A DNA stretch of 64,000 nt from Plantago ovata (Eukaryota > Streptophyta > Magnoliopsida > Lamiales > Plantaginaceae), in contig CM051457.1 of NCBI GenBank assembly GCA_028274465.1, positions 107,383,982-107,447,981 of the forward strand, given 5' to 3'. The notes under the pieces were generated by a model, which was given only the letters and a program-made list of their open reading frames with translations, was not told where the DNA came from and searched no databases. Position 1 is the first letter of the stretch; every line of letters starts with the position of its first letter. Positions 50,001 to 60,202 of the stretch are shown here, one piece after another. The position numbers and the translations under genes are program-made.

Positions 50001-50599
50001 TTATGTATGAAATGAATGAATGAATGAACAGTCGAAAAACAACAACAATAATAAGTGAAACATAATAATAAGAAGAAGAAGAAACATACATGATCAATCT
50101 GCTTGGTAGCAGAGGTAACCTTATCGGTGACAGCAGCAGTCAAATCAGTATAATAAGTATCAGGAACGGTAGACTTCTTCTTGGCAGCACCAGAGAGAGC
50201 TAACCACATCTTGGGGCGCAAATTGGGAGGGATACCTTTCCTAATGAGCCTCTTGAGGGTGATAGCATTGACCAAAGTTGAGAATTTGAGAGAATTCTTC
50301 AAGGTGGCTGTAAGGTGGATGTTTTGTATGTACCAATTGCAGCCCTTGTTTGCCTCCATAGCCCACCAAACCTTACCTTGTTGCCTTACCTTCTCCCTCA
50401 CCTCATTCAACACATTCACATCATCAACATTTCCTTCAACCGTGAATCCATACAGATCTTGGAATTTCACCGTCATGTTTGCCCTTCTTGTGTGGATGCT
50501 TGGCCTCAATATCGTTATATTCGTTTCCATTTCCCCTCCTCTCTTTCCTCCTCCTCCTCCTCCTCCTGAATGATTATGATTATTACTACCTCCATACAT
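47070..50599 (-). CDS. TBC-domain Rab GTPase-activating protein
   Basis: TBC proteins switch off Rab GTPases in vesicle traffic by speeding GTP hydrolysis. Seven coding exons on the minus strand join in frame: 50599-50090, 48435-48319, 48232-48054, 47956-47863, 47754-47677, 47587-47486, 47204-47070, giving 404 residues. The N-terminus is Gly-rich ([11 protein letters not shown]), then [20 protein letters not shown] as in plant relatives. The catalytic arginine is Arg174 in [12 protein letters not shown], which spans the exon 1/2 join; the glutamine finger is Gln209 in DVGYCQGLNY, at the exon 2/3 join. Other TBC landmarks are [38 protein letters not shown] and [20 protein letters not shown]. 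The tail ends [11 protein letters not shown]. Either ATG of exon 1 (50599 or 50530, [10 protein letters not shown]) could be the start. The first intron holds a duplication, described separately. Confidence 0.9.
48880..49389 (-). repeat. TBC intron duplication, copy A (carries end of exon 1)
   Basis: Matches 49544-50111 at most positions (GCAAACAAAGAACACACGAAG, AGCAGCATTTAGGCATGATG, then CATGATCAATCTGCTTGGTAGCA). The last block is the 3' end of TBC exon 1 plus its donor site, so a decoy exon end (TGCTACCAAGCAGATTGATCAT then GTATAT, minus strand) sits inside intron 1. Copy A ends right after this block. Confidence 0.85.
49544..50111 (-). repeat. TBC intron duplication, copy B (includes true exon 1 end)
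   Basis: The partner of copy A, containing the real exon 1 donor at 50090/50089. Both copies carry CAT/ATG-type triplet runs and a (GAATGAAT) patch. Divergence of a few percent plus small indels implies a moderately recent event. Confidence 0.85.
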
Positions 50600-52767
50600 C
50601 TTCTTCTTCTTTATTCACACAGGAATTTCAACAAACAGGTAGAGGGCAATCCCAATTCAAATCCAACATACAAACATATACAAAATGAATGAACCCAACA
50701 AACAAACAATTGATGATGATGATGTGAAAACGTGAATCGTTTCAGATAATGATAATAATAATTATTATTATTATCTTCAGGAAAAAAAATAATAATTGGA
50801 AAAAAGAAAGGTAAGATTTTTCCAAAACGAAGTTGTTCGTCTTGGAAATGTGGTTTCTATGAGAAAAGCTTGAATCTTTTGCTCAATTGAAAACCAAGAT
50901 CAACAACAACAAGATTGATGATTTCAAACCAATTAAATAACTTTTGAGTGGTGGTGGAGATGATGGTCAAACTAAATTATTACTACTACTAACAAAAAAA
51001 TCAATGTTAATGCAACCGTTGTTTGTTTTTTGCTGCTGTAATAATATTATAGTAGCCTTTCTTGTAATAATGAAAATCAAAATGGATGGACCCTAATCAA
51101 ATCACACCAAAGCCTACTAATGAAAATTAAACTTTTCAATATCTTGATTTTTTCTAGACTAATTATAAAGGTTAGATTATGTGATGTTGTGGTTAATACT
51201 TACTTTTATATTACATGATTTATATTTTATAAGATACTAGTGTCGTACGTACATGTTTTCTTTGTGTTAAAAAGGAAAAACGATAACACTTTTGTAGGTC
51301 AAGTTATATTCGAGTAAAATTTTTTTGAAAGGTAAATTTAGTTAAACCTCTTGCAACAAATCTTCCTTCATTCGGAAAGGATAGTTGAATTTGTCTATTA
51401 ATGTCGGTTAAATTCTGTGATATTTCTAACTCTATTATCGTGGCAAAAGAAAAGAAAGAATTTTCACTCTTTGCTTTATGGATGAGATAACCTTTATGTT
51501 CTTCACAAGTCATATCCATATTGGTTGCAGTTTATAACATTTTGAAGATTCATATATAGTTATATAACCGGAAGGATGGCCTCTCCCAGTTTAAATTGAT
51601 CACATATTTATGTTATGATGTTACTAGATATGTTATCAGGGTCAACTCACTTGCATGGTTTGGTTGTTACTGTGGGAGTTCATAGATTTATCTACATGTT
51701 CAAATAGTGTATAGGAATGATTTATATATTCTCGTGCAGCTTTTGAGAAACAAGGTGAAAAATAGCAATTTATTTTGGCAAAAAGTGATATTATCCCCCA
51801 AGATATTGAAGATTGAGAAAATGATAACTAGTGATAATTTCTTTAATAATAAAATTCGTGTTCGTGGGACACCTTAACGTTATACTACATTCTTGTAGAT
51901 GGGGTCGGCACTCGGCAATTGGCCGCATGATGTCCCAAGATTTCAAGAAAAATCAGATTTTCAAGTGTTTCTTTATTAGAAGAGTTGCTTCTTGGATGCA
52001 TCTATTTTATGATTGGATTCACTATATAAATTTGATTTTCTTTTTCTTTTCAATTTAAAAAGGTCATTTGTCGATTAATTTGAAGTCCAAAGTTGAAGCA
52101 CTAAGGACACAAAAGTATAAATAATTGTTGTATAAAATTGTACAAAAGTATAAATAATTGTTTTATAAAATTGGAATTTAATATCTTTAATGATCAAGGT
52201 GCCCTACTAATAATTGTACTATGGCAGAGATGTCTGTTTCACTTATTCAAGTTAAGATTTTGTGGACGAGTTACTTCACTCGTGCCACATTTGTCTTGTT
52301 GCAATCTTAGTGATGATGTGGTGGTACATTTGAATCATGTGAATCGATTTTGCCCTTCACTACACGGTCAGGGACGTAACCCCGGTACTCCACCCCTGCA
52401 AAAAAGAAAAAAAAAAATAGATAAAATTTATGATTTTTCAAATACTTTAAAAGTAATTTTATGATTTTTCAACTTTTAGCCGACCAAACTTTTAAAAACT
52501 GATGTACATGTAATTTCGTCCCATAACTTTAATTCTTAGTTACTTTCTGCCTCTGTACACACGGTCTTCTACTATTCCTCCACCCTCATCTAATGTAATC
52601 TGAGACTAGCATTATTATTAGAAAGGTAGTTTGATTTTTTAATGGTGATGTCAAAAAACAAGAGAACGGTAATATGGTGATGTTGAATAGTAGTAGTATT
52701 TTTGTATTGATTTTATCAAAATTTTGATATTTGGCAAATGGTACTAGTAGTAATGTGTTGTTTAGTA
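50600..52767. other. Upstream interval of TBC gene
   Basis: Holds the TBC promoter on the minus strand and (AAT)n patches near 50750-50785. A 64-base segment at 51711-51774 matches 49426-49489 inside the TBC intron. Several short open frames have no protein character. Confidence 0.5.
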
Positions 52768-53023
52768 CTTCCTCCGGAAACTTAATAGTTTTACACTTTG
52801 TTTTTGTTGACTTTTTTATGTTCGGTTTGACCTCAAATTAATCATAATTGATTATGAAAAAATTAATTTTAAATGTTATATTATACAAATATAAGAAGTA
52901 TACTTTCATAATATAATTTTTTAAACTATCTTTTCGTAACGAGTTATTATTAATTTGAGGTCAAACCGGACATCGAAAAGTCAACAAAAATAAAGTGTAA
53001 AACTATTAAGTTTCCGGAGGAAG
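52768..53023. mobile_element. Stowaway MITE
   Basis: Starts CTTCCTCCGGAAACTTAATA and ends with its complement TATTAAGTTTCCGGAGGAAG. The arms extend about 85 bases (TTTACACTTTGTTTTTGTTG / CAACAAAAATAAAGTGTAAA, then GTTCGGTTTGACCTC / GAGGTCAAACCGGAC). TA at 52766-52767 and 53024-53025 is the target duplication. 256 bases, non-coding. Confidence 0.93.
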
Positions 53024-53029
53024 TAGAAA

Positions 53030-53950
53030 ACAACAACTAATGTAATATGTAGTGGTATTATATATAAATAAGTATGAAGTAAATGTATAATTTAATAAAG
53101 TTTTGTTACTTGTAGCATTGTACGTCACAATAGTCTTTTCATTATAGCCAAAATCATACCACAACCCTCCTCCATGGTATCACGAACAAGATATGGAAAG
53201 AAAGAGTCTGGAAATAAAGAAAGTAATTAAAGACTGCATAGCCGAGCCTCAACACTCTTTCCTTAATACTTTATTCGTGATCTTGCACATGGTACTTACA
53301 CTATTTGATGAACATAATTCTCCCAAGATAGAACTGTATTAAAAAAATACGAACTTTAACTGGACTACTATAATATGTGAAGTAAAACTTTTCTGGAGAG
53401 AAATAGAGAAGAAGGAGAATGCAAATTGTTGTGTTATTTTTGCAAAACTTGGAAGAAAATTTTATAGTGGCGAAGAAGTGTGTTCTAACATGCACGAAGA
53501 GAAGAGAGACATGACTTTTTCAAGACAAATAGACACAAATCTGCGTTTAAAACTCGCACCTGTTCGCAGTGAACACAATGAATAAGATTTTTTCAGTAAA
53601 AAAAATTCACTAGACCACCCCATTGGGATTTTCTAATTGGACCCAAAAGAAAATTAGTATTTGGCTAAAAACGTTTATATATATCCACCACTAGCCTTAG
53701 TCTAGGGTCACGAACCCACAGACCTTCGACACGAGGCTTGGGCCTGGCTCCTGGCGGAGCCACGCTTGGACGAACCATGCAAGGAGCCATCTAGCTCCTC
53801 CTCCTTTGATGGTGTCAATATCAAAATTAATATTTATAAGCCAAGAATCAACTTATTAGTACACAAAAGAATTTAATGCAGCGGTAAGTTGACACTCAAA
53901 GGCTTTCGTTTTCTATTGCTCAAAGAATTCAGTCAAACAGATGAATATAG
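53030..53950. other. Intergenic stretch
   Basis: AT-rich, no gene or repeat recognised. At 53730-53765 a short GC-rich patch (GAGGCTTGGGCCTGG) occurs. Confidence 0.4.
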
Positions 53951-53961
53951 AGAATAATTAA

Positions 53962-54660
53962 GGGATTTTTTACCCTAAGGTATGAAATGGAGGTCCAGTT
54001 TACTCTAAGGTCGGGTATAAAACAAGTGTTACCCTTAAGTGTAAATGGAGCTTACGGTAAGGTTTCCATCATGTAAACATGGTTTTTTTAAATCTTTTGG
54101 TGGGAGACATGGTTATTTTGGGTGTCATACATTATATTCTAAATGTCATACATGGTACTTTTGTAGATAAACTAATGTCCAACACCCAAATAAACAATGT
54201 CCAACACCATTTCCTTCTTCTTCTTCCTCACTTCCTTCTTTTGTTTTTTTTTAAAGATGGTGGAGCTTCCACCGGAGCTCCGGAAAGCTCAAGATTTGGA
54301 GCTTCCCGGAGTAGGAAGCTCCGAAGGAAGGAGCTTCCAGAACTGGAAGCTCCAAGAGAAGCTGGAAGCTCCGAAAATGGAGCCTCCAGATCTGAAAGCT
54401 CCATTTCAGCTTTGGAAGCTTCGAGCTTCCAAGTCCGAAAATGGAGCTTCCTTCCAGCCATGGAAGCTCCATTTCGAAGAAGCTTCCATGGAAGCTCCGA
54501 AATGGAGCTTTCAGATCTGGAGTGGAGCTTCCATGGAGGCGGTGGGTTTTGAGGGTAAATTGGTCATTTACATGGTAAATGGACTTGAGGGTAAGGGTAG
54601 ATTTTGGTCAGATTGTAGGGTAGTTGGATGGTCTAAATTGGACTGATGGGTAATCTCCCC
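53962..54660. mobile_element. MULE-like MITE with 9-base target duplication and GGAAGCTCC array
   Basis: The ends are GGGATTTTTTACCC and GGGTAATCTCCCC (inverse GGGGAGATTACCC), with AATAATTAA on both sides (53953-53961 and 54661-54669), an exact 9-base target duplication as in Mutator-like elements. The left arm has TTTACTCTAAGG, and the right arm TGGTCATTTACATGG with AGGGTAAGGGTAG. The middle, 54257-54537, is a dense array of GGAGCTTCC / GGAAGCTCC words. It has no transposase. Open frames over the array are only a by-product of its composition. Confidence 0.75.
54257..54537. repeat. Palindromic GGAAGCTCC / GGAGCTTCC array
   Basis: At least fifteen copies of GGAAGCTCC or its complement GGAGCTTCC, in both orientations, spaced roughly 12-25 bases apart. 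AAGCTT and GGAGCTCC palindromes arise where words overlap. It is open in several frames only because it lacks T-rich stops. A related but sparser cluster occurs at 60930-61045. Confidence 0.85.
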
Positions 54661-54868
54661 AATAATTAACTACGAACATTCACTACTAGACTATAGCAAA
54701 CGAGTTTCTGAACTCTAGTTTGTAGGATCATAGAAATTGGTAATTACCCATAATACGACAATATTATATCACTTAAGGGCTAAAATGATACTGAAAAACA
54801 TACGTTTTAGAGACACATCGATCCCACTTTTAATTACCTAAACTCTTCTGCTTGTGTCTCCATGTTAG

Positions 54869-55065
54869 GCTCTGTTCTTTTCATCTGAAAATTGATTATT
54901 ATTTAAATTCAGTTCAGATCAGTTCAGATGCATTAAGTTCAGTTCAGTTCAGTTTAGATTTGGCTAGTAGTATTTTGTACTACAAATAAGTTCAGTTCAG
55001 ATTTGGCTAATAGTATTTTGTACTACAAAGAAGTTTAGTTCACTTCAGTTCAGACTTTTTCATAA
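54869..55065. mobile_element. MITE, second copy of the TTCAGTTCAG family
   Basis: Starts GGCTCTGTTCTTTTCATCTG like the 6793 copy and contains TTCAGTTCAGAT repeats and two GTAGTATTTTGTACTACAAA blocks (the 6.8-kb copy has one). The right end (GACTTTTTCATAAAAAAAA) has lost the GAAGAGAACA terminus. Confidence 0.55.
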
Positions 55066-55693
55066 AAAAAAATTTGTTGAGTGACTTAAAGTTGAAAGAA
55101 TCAAAGTTAACAAACCTTCAAAATGACCTGTGTTAGTTTTGCAATTAAAATTTATAATATTCTAAATTAGTCTTTTCAGTTCCTTGAGAGATACGACCCT
55201 ATCTATCGTTGTTTTGCTACGATGATTGTTTACGATGCTTTCATGTACTAATTTTAAGGACATCACCCTGAATATTTCTGTGTTCGGCCCTAATTACTCT
55301 AAATATAAAGTATTTAATAAAAGTATTTTCATAGACGAAACTTGGCAAGTTACAATTTTAGCTGAGCGCGTGTCAGGGAAAACAACTAGCTCAGCACGTG
55401 AACTTTGCTCTATTAGCCGGCTTAATCGACTCAATTAGCTGCTAATTAAGGGACAAAGGGTCAATTCACGTAACAAAAGCAACGTGAAGGCATGTGTAGT
55501 ATGGTGCATTGCAAATTTGCAATATACCCAAGCATTATGACATTTTTAGCCCTTTTGAATTTAGGCTATTTGCAGCCGTTGAGGCTTTATCCATAACCCA
55601 ACTGAAAGAAAGGCCGAGCATGAATGAACTGACTTGAGGAAAACAAGAGAAAACAACAAGAAGAGACATTGATTTGCAATTGAGTGATGATCA

Positions 55694-57102
55694 ATGGCCA
55701 TGGCTTCCATGTTGTCTTCAGCATCACCAAGAATAACAATGAACAGAATCAGAGATGAAGTATACGTAGCCGCGACGCCGTTGAGAGCAAGTAAAGGTCC
55801 GGCCCAGCTCCTAATGTCCGCCGCATACTCCATGAATGTAAGCTGGAATTTGCAGCATTTCATGGTCATTGTCAAGCCCTCTTCGCCTCCACATGATCAG
55901 GTCCCTCTCACTCAGTACTCCCCTTTGGGGCTTGGCTATTTTTAACATAATGTTTCTAATGTTGATATCCTTGTCGCACGTACAATTTTGTTGTTCTTGA
56001 TTTATCATGTCATGCTTATCTATTTTTATCATGTCATGCTTGTCGGCGGAGTTTGTCTCTGATGAGATTCAAACTCAGTGGACATGAACCAGATAACTCT
56101 GATACCAAGATAGAAATCAATCTCTCCAAAAAATTTAAATTATTGGAGAAGAACGAGATCTAGCCATTTATATTAATTATAAATTTACTGGTAGTTGGGT
56201 AGATAGCTAGTAGTGACGTTTGATGAATAAATTGTACGTACGTGATTTGAATATCATTGGCTTTAATTCTTTTTTTTTCTTCTTTTTTTTTTTGGTAAAT
56301 TAGGCTATAGTATATGATTTCCAGCCTGAGGATCCTGAAGACATATTTGTCGCAATTGCAGCCTTGTCTGGTGCCAAAGTTCCCGGTTAGCCTAAGGATA
56401 TTCCGTACTTAAGAGTGTATGATCGATCTAAATAAAATGTTGGATCTGATTCAATGGTGGACCGGTCCAATCCGGACTAGTCCAGATGGATGTCCGGACC
56501 AATTGCTAGCCCTACGTACTCATGTTTAGTTCTATTTGAATGGCAGGAGTTGTTCTTGTAAGGAAGATAGGGAAGATTCCGAAGAGAAAATGTTGGTTTG
56601 TTGGCTATTCCAAGGAAGATGTTAATGTAACAGATGCAACTCGGATTTTCAACCAAAACTGGGACACCAAACTCAGGATTGGACATCATGATTGTCGAAA
56701 TTATACCGATGGTAAAAGTTCTTATCTATCTAAAGCAAACTAGTGATAATTCACCTCCTAATTCGCCAGAAAAAGAAAAACTTAAAGGAAAATATATTAA
56801 AATTTACAGTGAAAAACTTACCATTGCTAAAGAACATATTCGGTTTAGTTCCCATTTGGTAATATATAACAAGTGGATCAATTCAGTTCAGATTCATTTA
56901 ATTCAGTTCAAATTTTATCATACGAAATGAACAGAAACTTACTCGGAAAAAAAATAAACCTAATGATCGGTAGTTAGCTTTTGCGACTAATCTTCTCCAT
57001 CTGTTGCATGCAGGGCTTGTGGAGTACTTAACAGGCCACAAGGATGTGCTTGAGAACCTGAGGCAGAGGAATAATTACAACACAACTGCAAATGCCGATT
57101 AA
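55694..57102 (+). CDS. Uncharacterised small plant protein, possibly plastid-targeted
   Basis: Four coding exons, 55694-55900, 56304-56385, 56547-56711, 57014-57102, join in frame to 180 residues. The N-terminus (MAMASMLSSASPRITMNRIR) is rich in Ser, Ala and Arg with few acids, as in chloroplast transit peptides. The mature part contains VYVAATPLRASKGPAQLLMS, QHFMVIVKPSS, VYDFQPEDPEDIFVAIAALS, RKCWFVGYSKEDV, RIGHHDCRNYTDGLVEYLTG and a charged C-terminus. The cluster H-H-D-C-R near residue 147 with Cys and paired His could be a metal or catalytic site; that is a guess. I recognise the general look of a plant-only conserved protein but cannot name the family. A transmembrane segment is not evident. 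Exon borders are all GT/AG. Confidence 0.75.
56030..56170 (-). mobile_element. Possible LTR/TRIM fragment in intron 1 of the 55.7-kb gene
   Basis: Minus strand carries TATCTTGGTATCAGAGTTAT, resembling a methionine-tRNA primer site, with a GAGATTGATTTC block beside it. No LTR pair seen. Confidence 0.25.
56840..56935. mobile_element. Fragment of the TTCAGTTCAG MITE family
   Basis: CAATTCAGTTCAGATTCATTT and AATTCAGTTCAAATTTTATC, followed by ACGAAATGAACAGAAAC, match the right half of the family copies at 6.8 kb and 54.9 kb. Lies in intron 3 of the 55.7-kb gene. Confidence 0.45.
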
Positions 57103-57239
57103 TTCATCAAACGTTCATAGAGACTCGATTTTGTAAATCTACCAACATTATAAGGAACAATGTACGAAGACTTGAAATTTACTTAGGTTATAAATGTGTT
57201 CGGTTTTTACTCTTCCTGATTGAATTGTAAGTGACGCTC

Positions 57240-57465
57240 GTAACATTTGTTTTTTAACCGAAAATCTAACTATCCTATTCCTACTCCTTCACTACACCTT
57301 TACCACCTTATAACTCCGAATACACATCAATATCAACCTTATAACTCCAAATTAGAAGTCTAAACCACCTTATGACTCTGTCGGAGTTCGAACCCCAACC
57401 TCTCATGTGCTACTCAGCTCAAGTACCTTTACCACCATACCACCTCATGGCTCCCACGCTCTTGA
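57240..57465 (-). mobile_element. tRNA-derived SINE, minus orientation
   Basis: On the minus strand, box A-like TGGTATGGTGGTAAAGG (about 57440) and box B-like GGGTTCGAACTCC (about 57385) lie at tRNA-like spacing. A body with AAGGTGGTAAAGG repeats follows and ends toward an A-rich tail (complement of TTTGTTTTTTAACC at 57248). A related truncated copy is at 33120-33245. Confidence 0.65.
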
Positions 57466-57579
57466 TCTTGTAACATGTTATAATGTCCTTCAGAGATTAC
57501 TAATACAATGGGAATGGGAAATCGCCCTCCGAAGCACAAGAAGTTAGGCATTGAACACTACAAGCAAAACAAGTTTTAG

Positions 57580-57850
57580 CGACGGATTCCATTCGTCGCT
57601 ATACCGGAGTGATCCGTCGCTACAGACCATTAGCAACGGATGGCCCGTCGATAAATAGGACGTCACGAAAAGTGGCGTCGCTAATTTAAAAAGCGACGGA
57701 TAAACTCATCCGTCTCAACATGTAGCGACGGATAAGTTTATCCGTCGCTAAATGTAGAGACGGATGATTTTATCCGTCGGTAAAATGATGGGACACGTGG
57801 CCTTCCCTGGCCAAGGGCGTGTAACGACGGATAACACCATCCGTCGCTAA
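57580..57850. repeat. CACTA left subterminal palindromic modules
   Basis: About eight modules of the form AGCGACGGAT(n)ATCCGTCGCT, with spacers of only a few bases, e.g. AGCGACGGATAAGTTTATCC at 57724. In other CACTA elements such motifs bind the element-encoded protein TNPA; the same role here is inferred. Confidence 0.85.
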
Positions 57851-58084
57851 GTTGTTTTTTCTTTAATATTTTTTTTTTTTAGTTTATGTTTGTTGTTCGA
57901 GCTAAACTTGAATACGTCCAAGAAATATATACAATTGATTGATTTGTACGGAAATATAAATTTTATTAAAAAAATTAAAAGTGTACGTAAAAAAATACTA
58001 AAAGGTACGAAGATGCAATCCTAAAATGTACGACCATAAACAAAAAATTAACTAACAAAAGTACTAGCTAGTCCTCCGCGTTCT

Positions 58085-58713
58085 CCACCCCACCCAAAGC
58101 TTCAACACCGTTCCAGTACGCCTCCCACATCGGACTATCGTCCGCAGAAATCCATTGAACCCATTCTCCCTAGCTTCTTCATCCACTTATCTTTGGCCTG
58201 CTGCATCGCATGCCTGTGTATGTCAGATCCCCGGACCAGGAACGCATTTCATAACTCATCTGTGTGGGCAGGAGGCATATAGTAGTAGTTCTGCAATATT
58301 CAATTTAAACAAATGAAACACTTACCTAAATGTTACACTTAGTGATCGCCGCCTACTCAACATCATGAATGCAGACGTAAAGTTATTAATACAAATAAAG
58401 TACCTTCCATTCCTTGAAAAATGCTCCTTCATGGACAGAGGAAGCGTACTCCACCTTTCGCCCCCACTCCCTGGCCTAGGAAGCCTACAAAATCCTTTTT
58501 TGATGATCACTGACAACTTTCTATAAGCTGAAGGCGGGTGAAACCTGTCACACATTTTAAAAGATTAAAAATGGAGACCCACAACTATATATTAAAACAA
58601 TTAAATACCAACTTTTCAAGAACTTACTGAGAACCCTGCATAACGGACAAGACTGGCAGCCCATTGTGCATTGCGTCGCCGCCCTGGGGATGTGCTTCAC
58701 CATCCCCGTTCAT
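58085..58713 (-). pseudogene. Degenerate CACTA-internal gene, transposase-like fragment
   Basis: Exon a (58713-58628) begins MNGDGEAHPQGGDAMHNGLP and joins in frame to exon b (58544-58404), FHPPSAYRKLSVIIKKGFCR..LSMKEHFSRNGR. This resembles the segment before the conserved Trp-rich core of plant transposase_24 proteins. The third exon (from 58291) reads YYYMPPAHTDEL, then a stop, then NAFLVRGSDIHRHAMQQAKD and, after a frame change, WVQWISADDSPMWEAYWNGV. So it is broken at two places. Confidence 0.5.
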
Positions 58714-59919
58714 TGTCTGTATGTATAAAATTTACATATTTAAGTATGAACCATAATAATTTGTAACAAAAAAAAAAGTGTAACTTATTAGTAGGTCAGG
58801 CGATGAGAATGACTGAAATAGGCCGGTACAGTAACAACGGCATTACAAATGCTGTTATTACGGTGCCCGCCTACTACAATCATTCACAACACAAGGCCAA
58901 GTACCAATGGGTGCAAACCAATAAAACGCTTACTGATTGACAGTAAACGTGTAGTATTAGTTATCACCCAATGTAAGCCTAAACCAACACATCGAAACTA
59001 ATATACGTATATCATCATCACACTTATTCATTTCAATTGAAAACAAACTCTTATGTGTGTGTTCAGTCAAATACAATCAGTTCGATTAAATGTCGGGGAG
59101 ACTTTTCTATGGGACCTAACCAATGTAACGCTCACTGATCTGATAGCATGTACTATTTGTTAGGGCCCAAGAAAAGTCTTACCAACACAGAGAAATCGAT
59201 TATAATAGCATCATCACACTTTATAAAAGATTAAATATTAATCAAAATCGTAATTAACAGAATAACATGAATCTATTAATTAACAAAATTAACAGAATAA
59301 CACCAAAATCCGGTTTTAACATCATCACACCATAATTAATTAAATTAATTAAATAACATAATTAAAATAATTAACATAATTATAACATGAATATGAATAT
59401 GAACAGAACTAACTTGAGCAAATTTAACCTGAATATTAAGCATGAATATCAAAATTCTATTTAACATGAATATTAACCAAATTAGAGTTAAAAATTAGGG
59501 TTAATTTACGGCAAATCAGGTTTAGGAAAAAGCTCCAAAAATTGAAGGGTTAGGGTTCTAACCTTTTGTGTCAGAATCGAATCGGAGAATCAGAGAGGAG
59601 AAGAGGAGGAGGTGGCTCGTCACTATGGCACGGTGGTGGCTAATTCTACCAATTTCAACCAAAAAGGAGGAATTAGGAAATGAAATTGAAAAACTAGAGA
59701 AGCAAAAGAAAAGAATGAGAGGAAGAAAACTTAGCGATTGGATTAAAGAATGGTGGCGGTGGAAAGTGGTGCGTCTCCGATGATGACGGTGGACGGTGGT
59801 GGGTGGTCGACGGTGGACGGTGGTTAGGGTTTACGGGGTGATTTGAGGGAGAAGAGAATGAGGAGAGAATGAAGAAGAGAAGAAGACGTAGTCTTCTTTA
59901 TACGCAGATCGCGATTTCC

Positions 59920-60165
59920 TTTAGCGACGGATGAGTCATCCGTCGCCATTTCTGGAATTTAAATTATATTTTCCTTTATTTTTTTCACAGTCAACGGGAT
60001 ATAGCGACGGATAGAATAATCCGTCTCCAAATTAGAGATGGATAAAGGTTATCCGTCGCTATTTGGTGACGCGGATTGGATCTCAGAACACACAAACTGA
60101 ACTTAGAGCGCAGTTCGTCCTTATCCGTCGCTAATTAGCGACGGATTGTATCCGTATCTACTCTT
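59920..60165. repeat. CACTA right subterminal palindromic modules
   Basis: Four modules mirror those on the left, for example AGCGACGGATGAGTCATCCG at 59932 and CCGTCGCTAATTAGCGACGG at about 60125, confirming a two-ended element. Confidence 0.85.
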
Positions 60166-60202
60166 ACGTCACTAACTATATGTCTGATTTCTTGTAGTGG
60201 AA

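Larger units (their letters stand above)
57556..60199. mobile_element. Complete non-autonomous CACTA element with GAA target duplication
   Basis: The left end is CACTACAAGCAAAACAAG and the right end is the inverse CTTGTAGTG after GTCTGATTT. A 3-base GAA flanks both sides (57553-57555 and 60200-60202), the hallmark of CACTA transposition. Subterminal regions (57580-57850 and 59920-60165) carry many AGCGACGGAT / ATCCGTCGCT words arranged as palindromic modules. The interior holds a degenerate minus-strand exon set (58085-58713). Total length 2644 bases. Confidence 0.93.

Noticed and set aside
54079-54646. Overlapping open frames in several frames over the 54.3-kb array
   Set aside because: They arise from the GGAAGCTCC repeat composition and carry only repeat-derived words.
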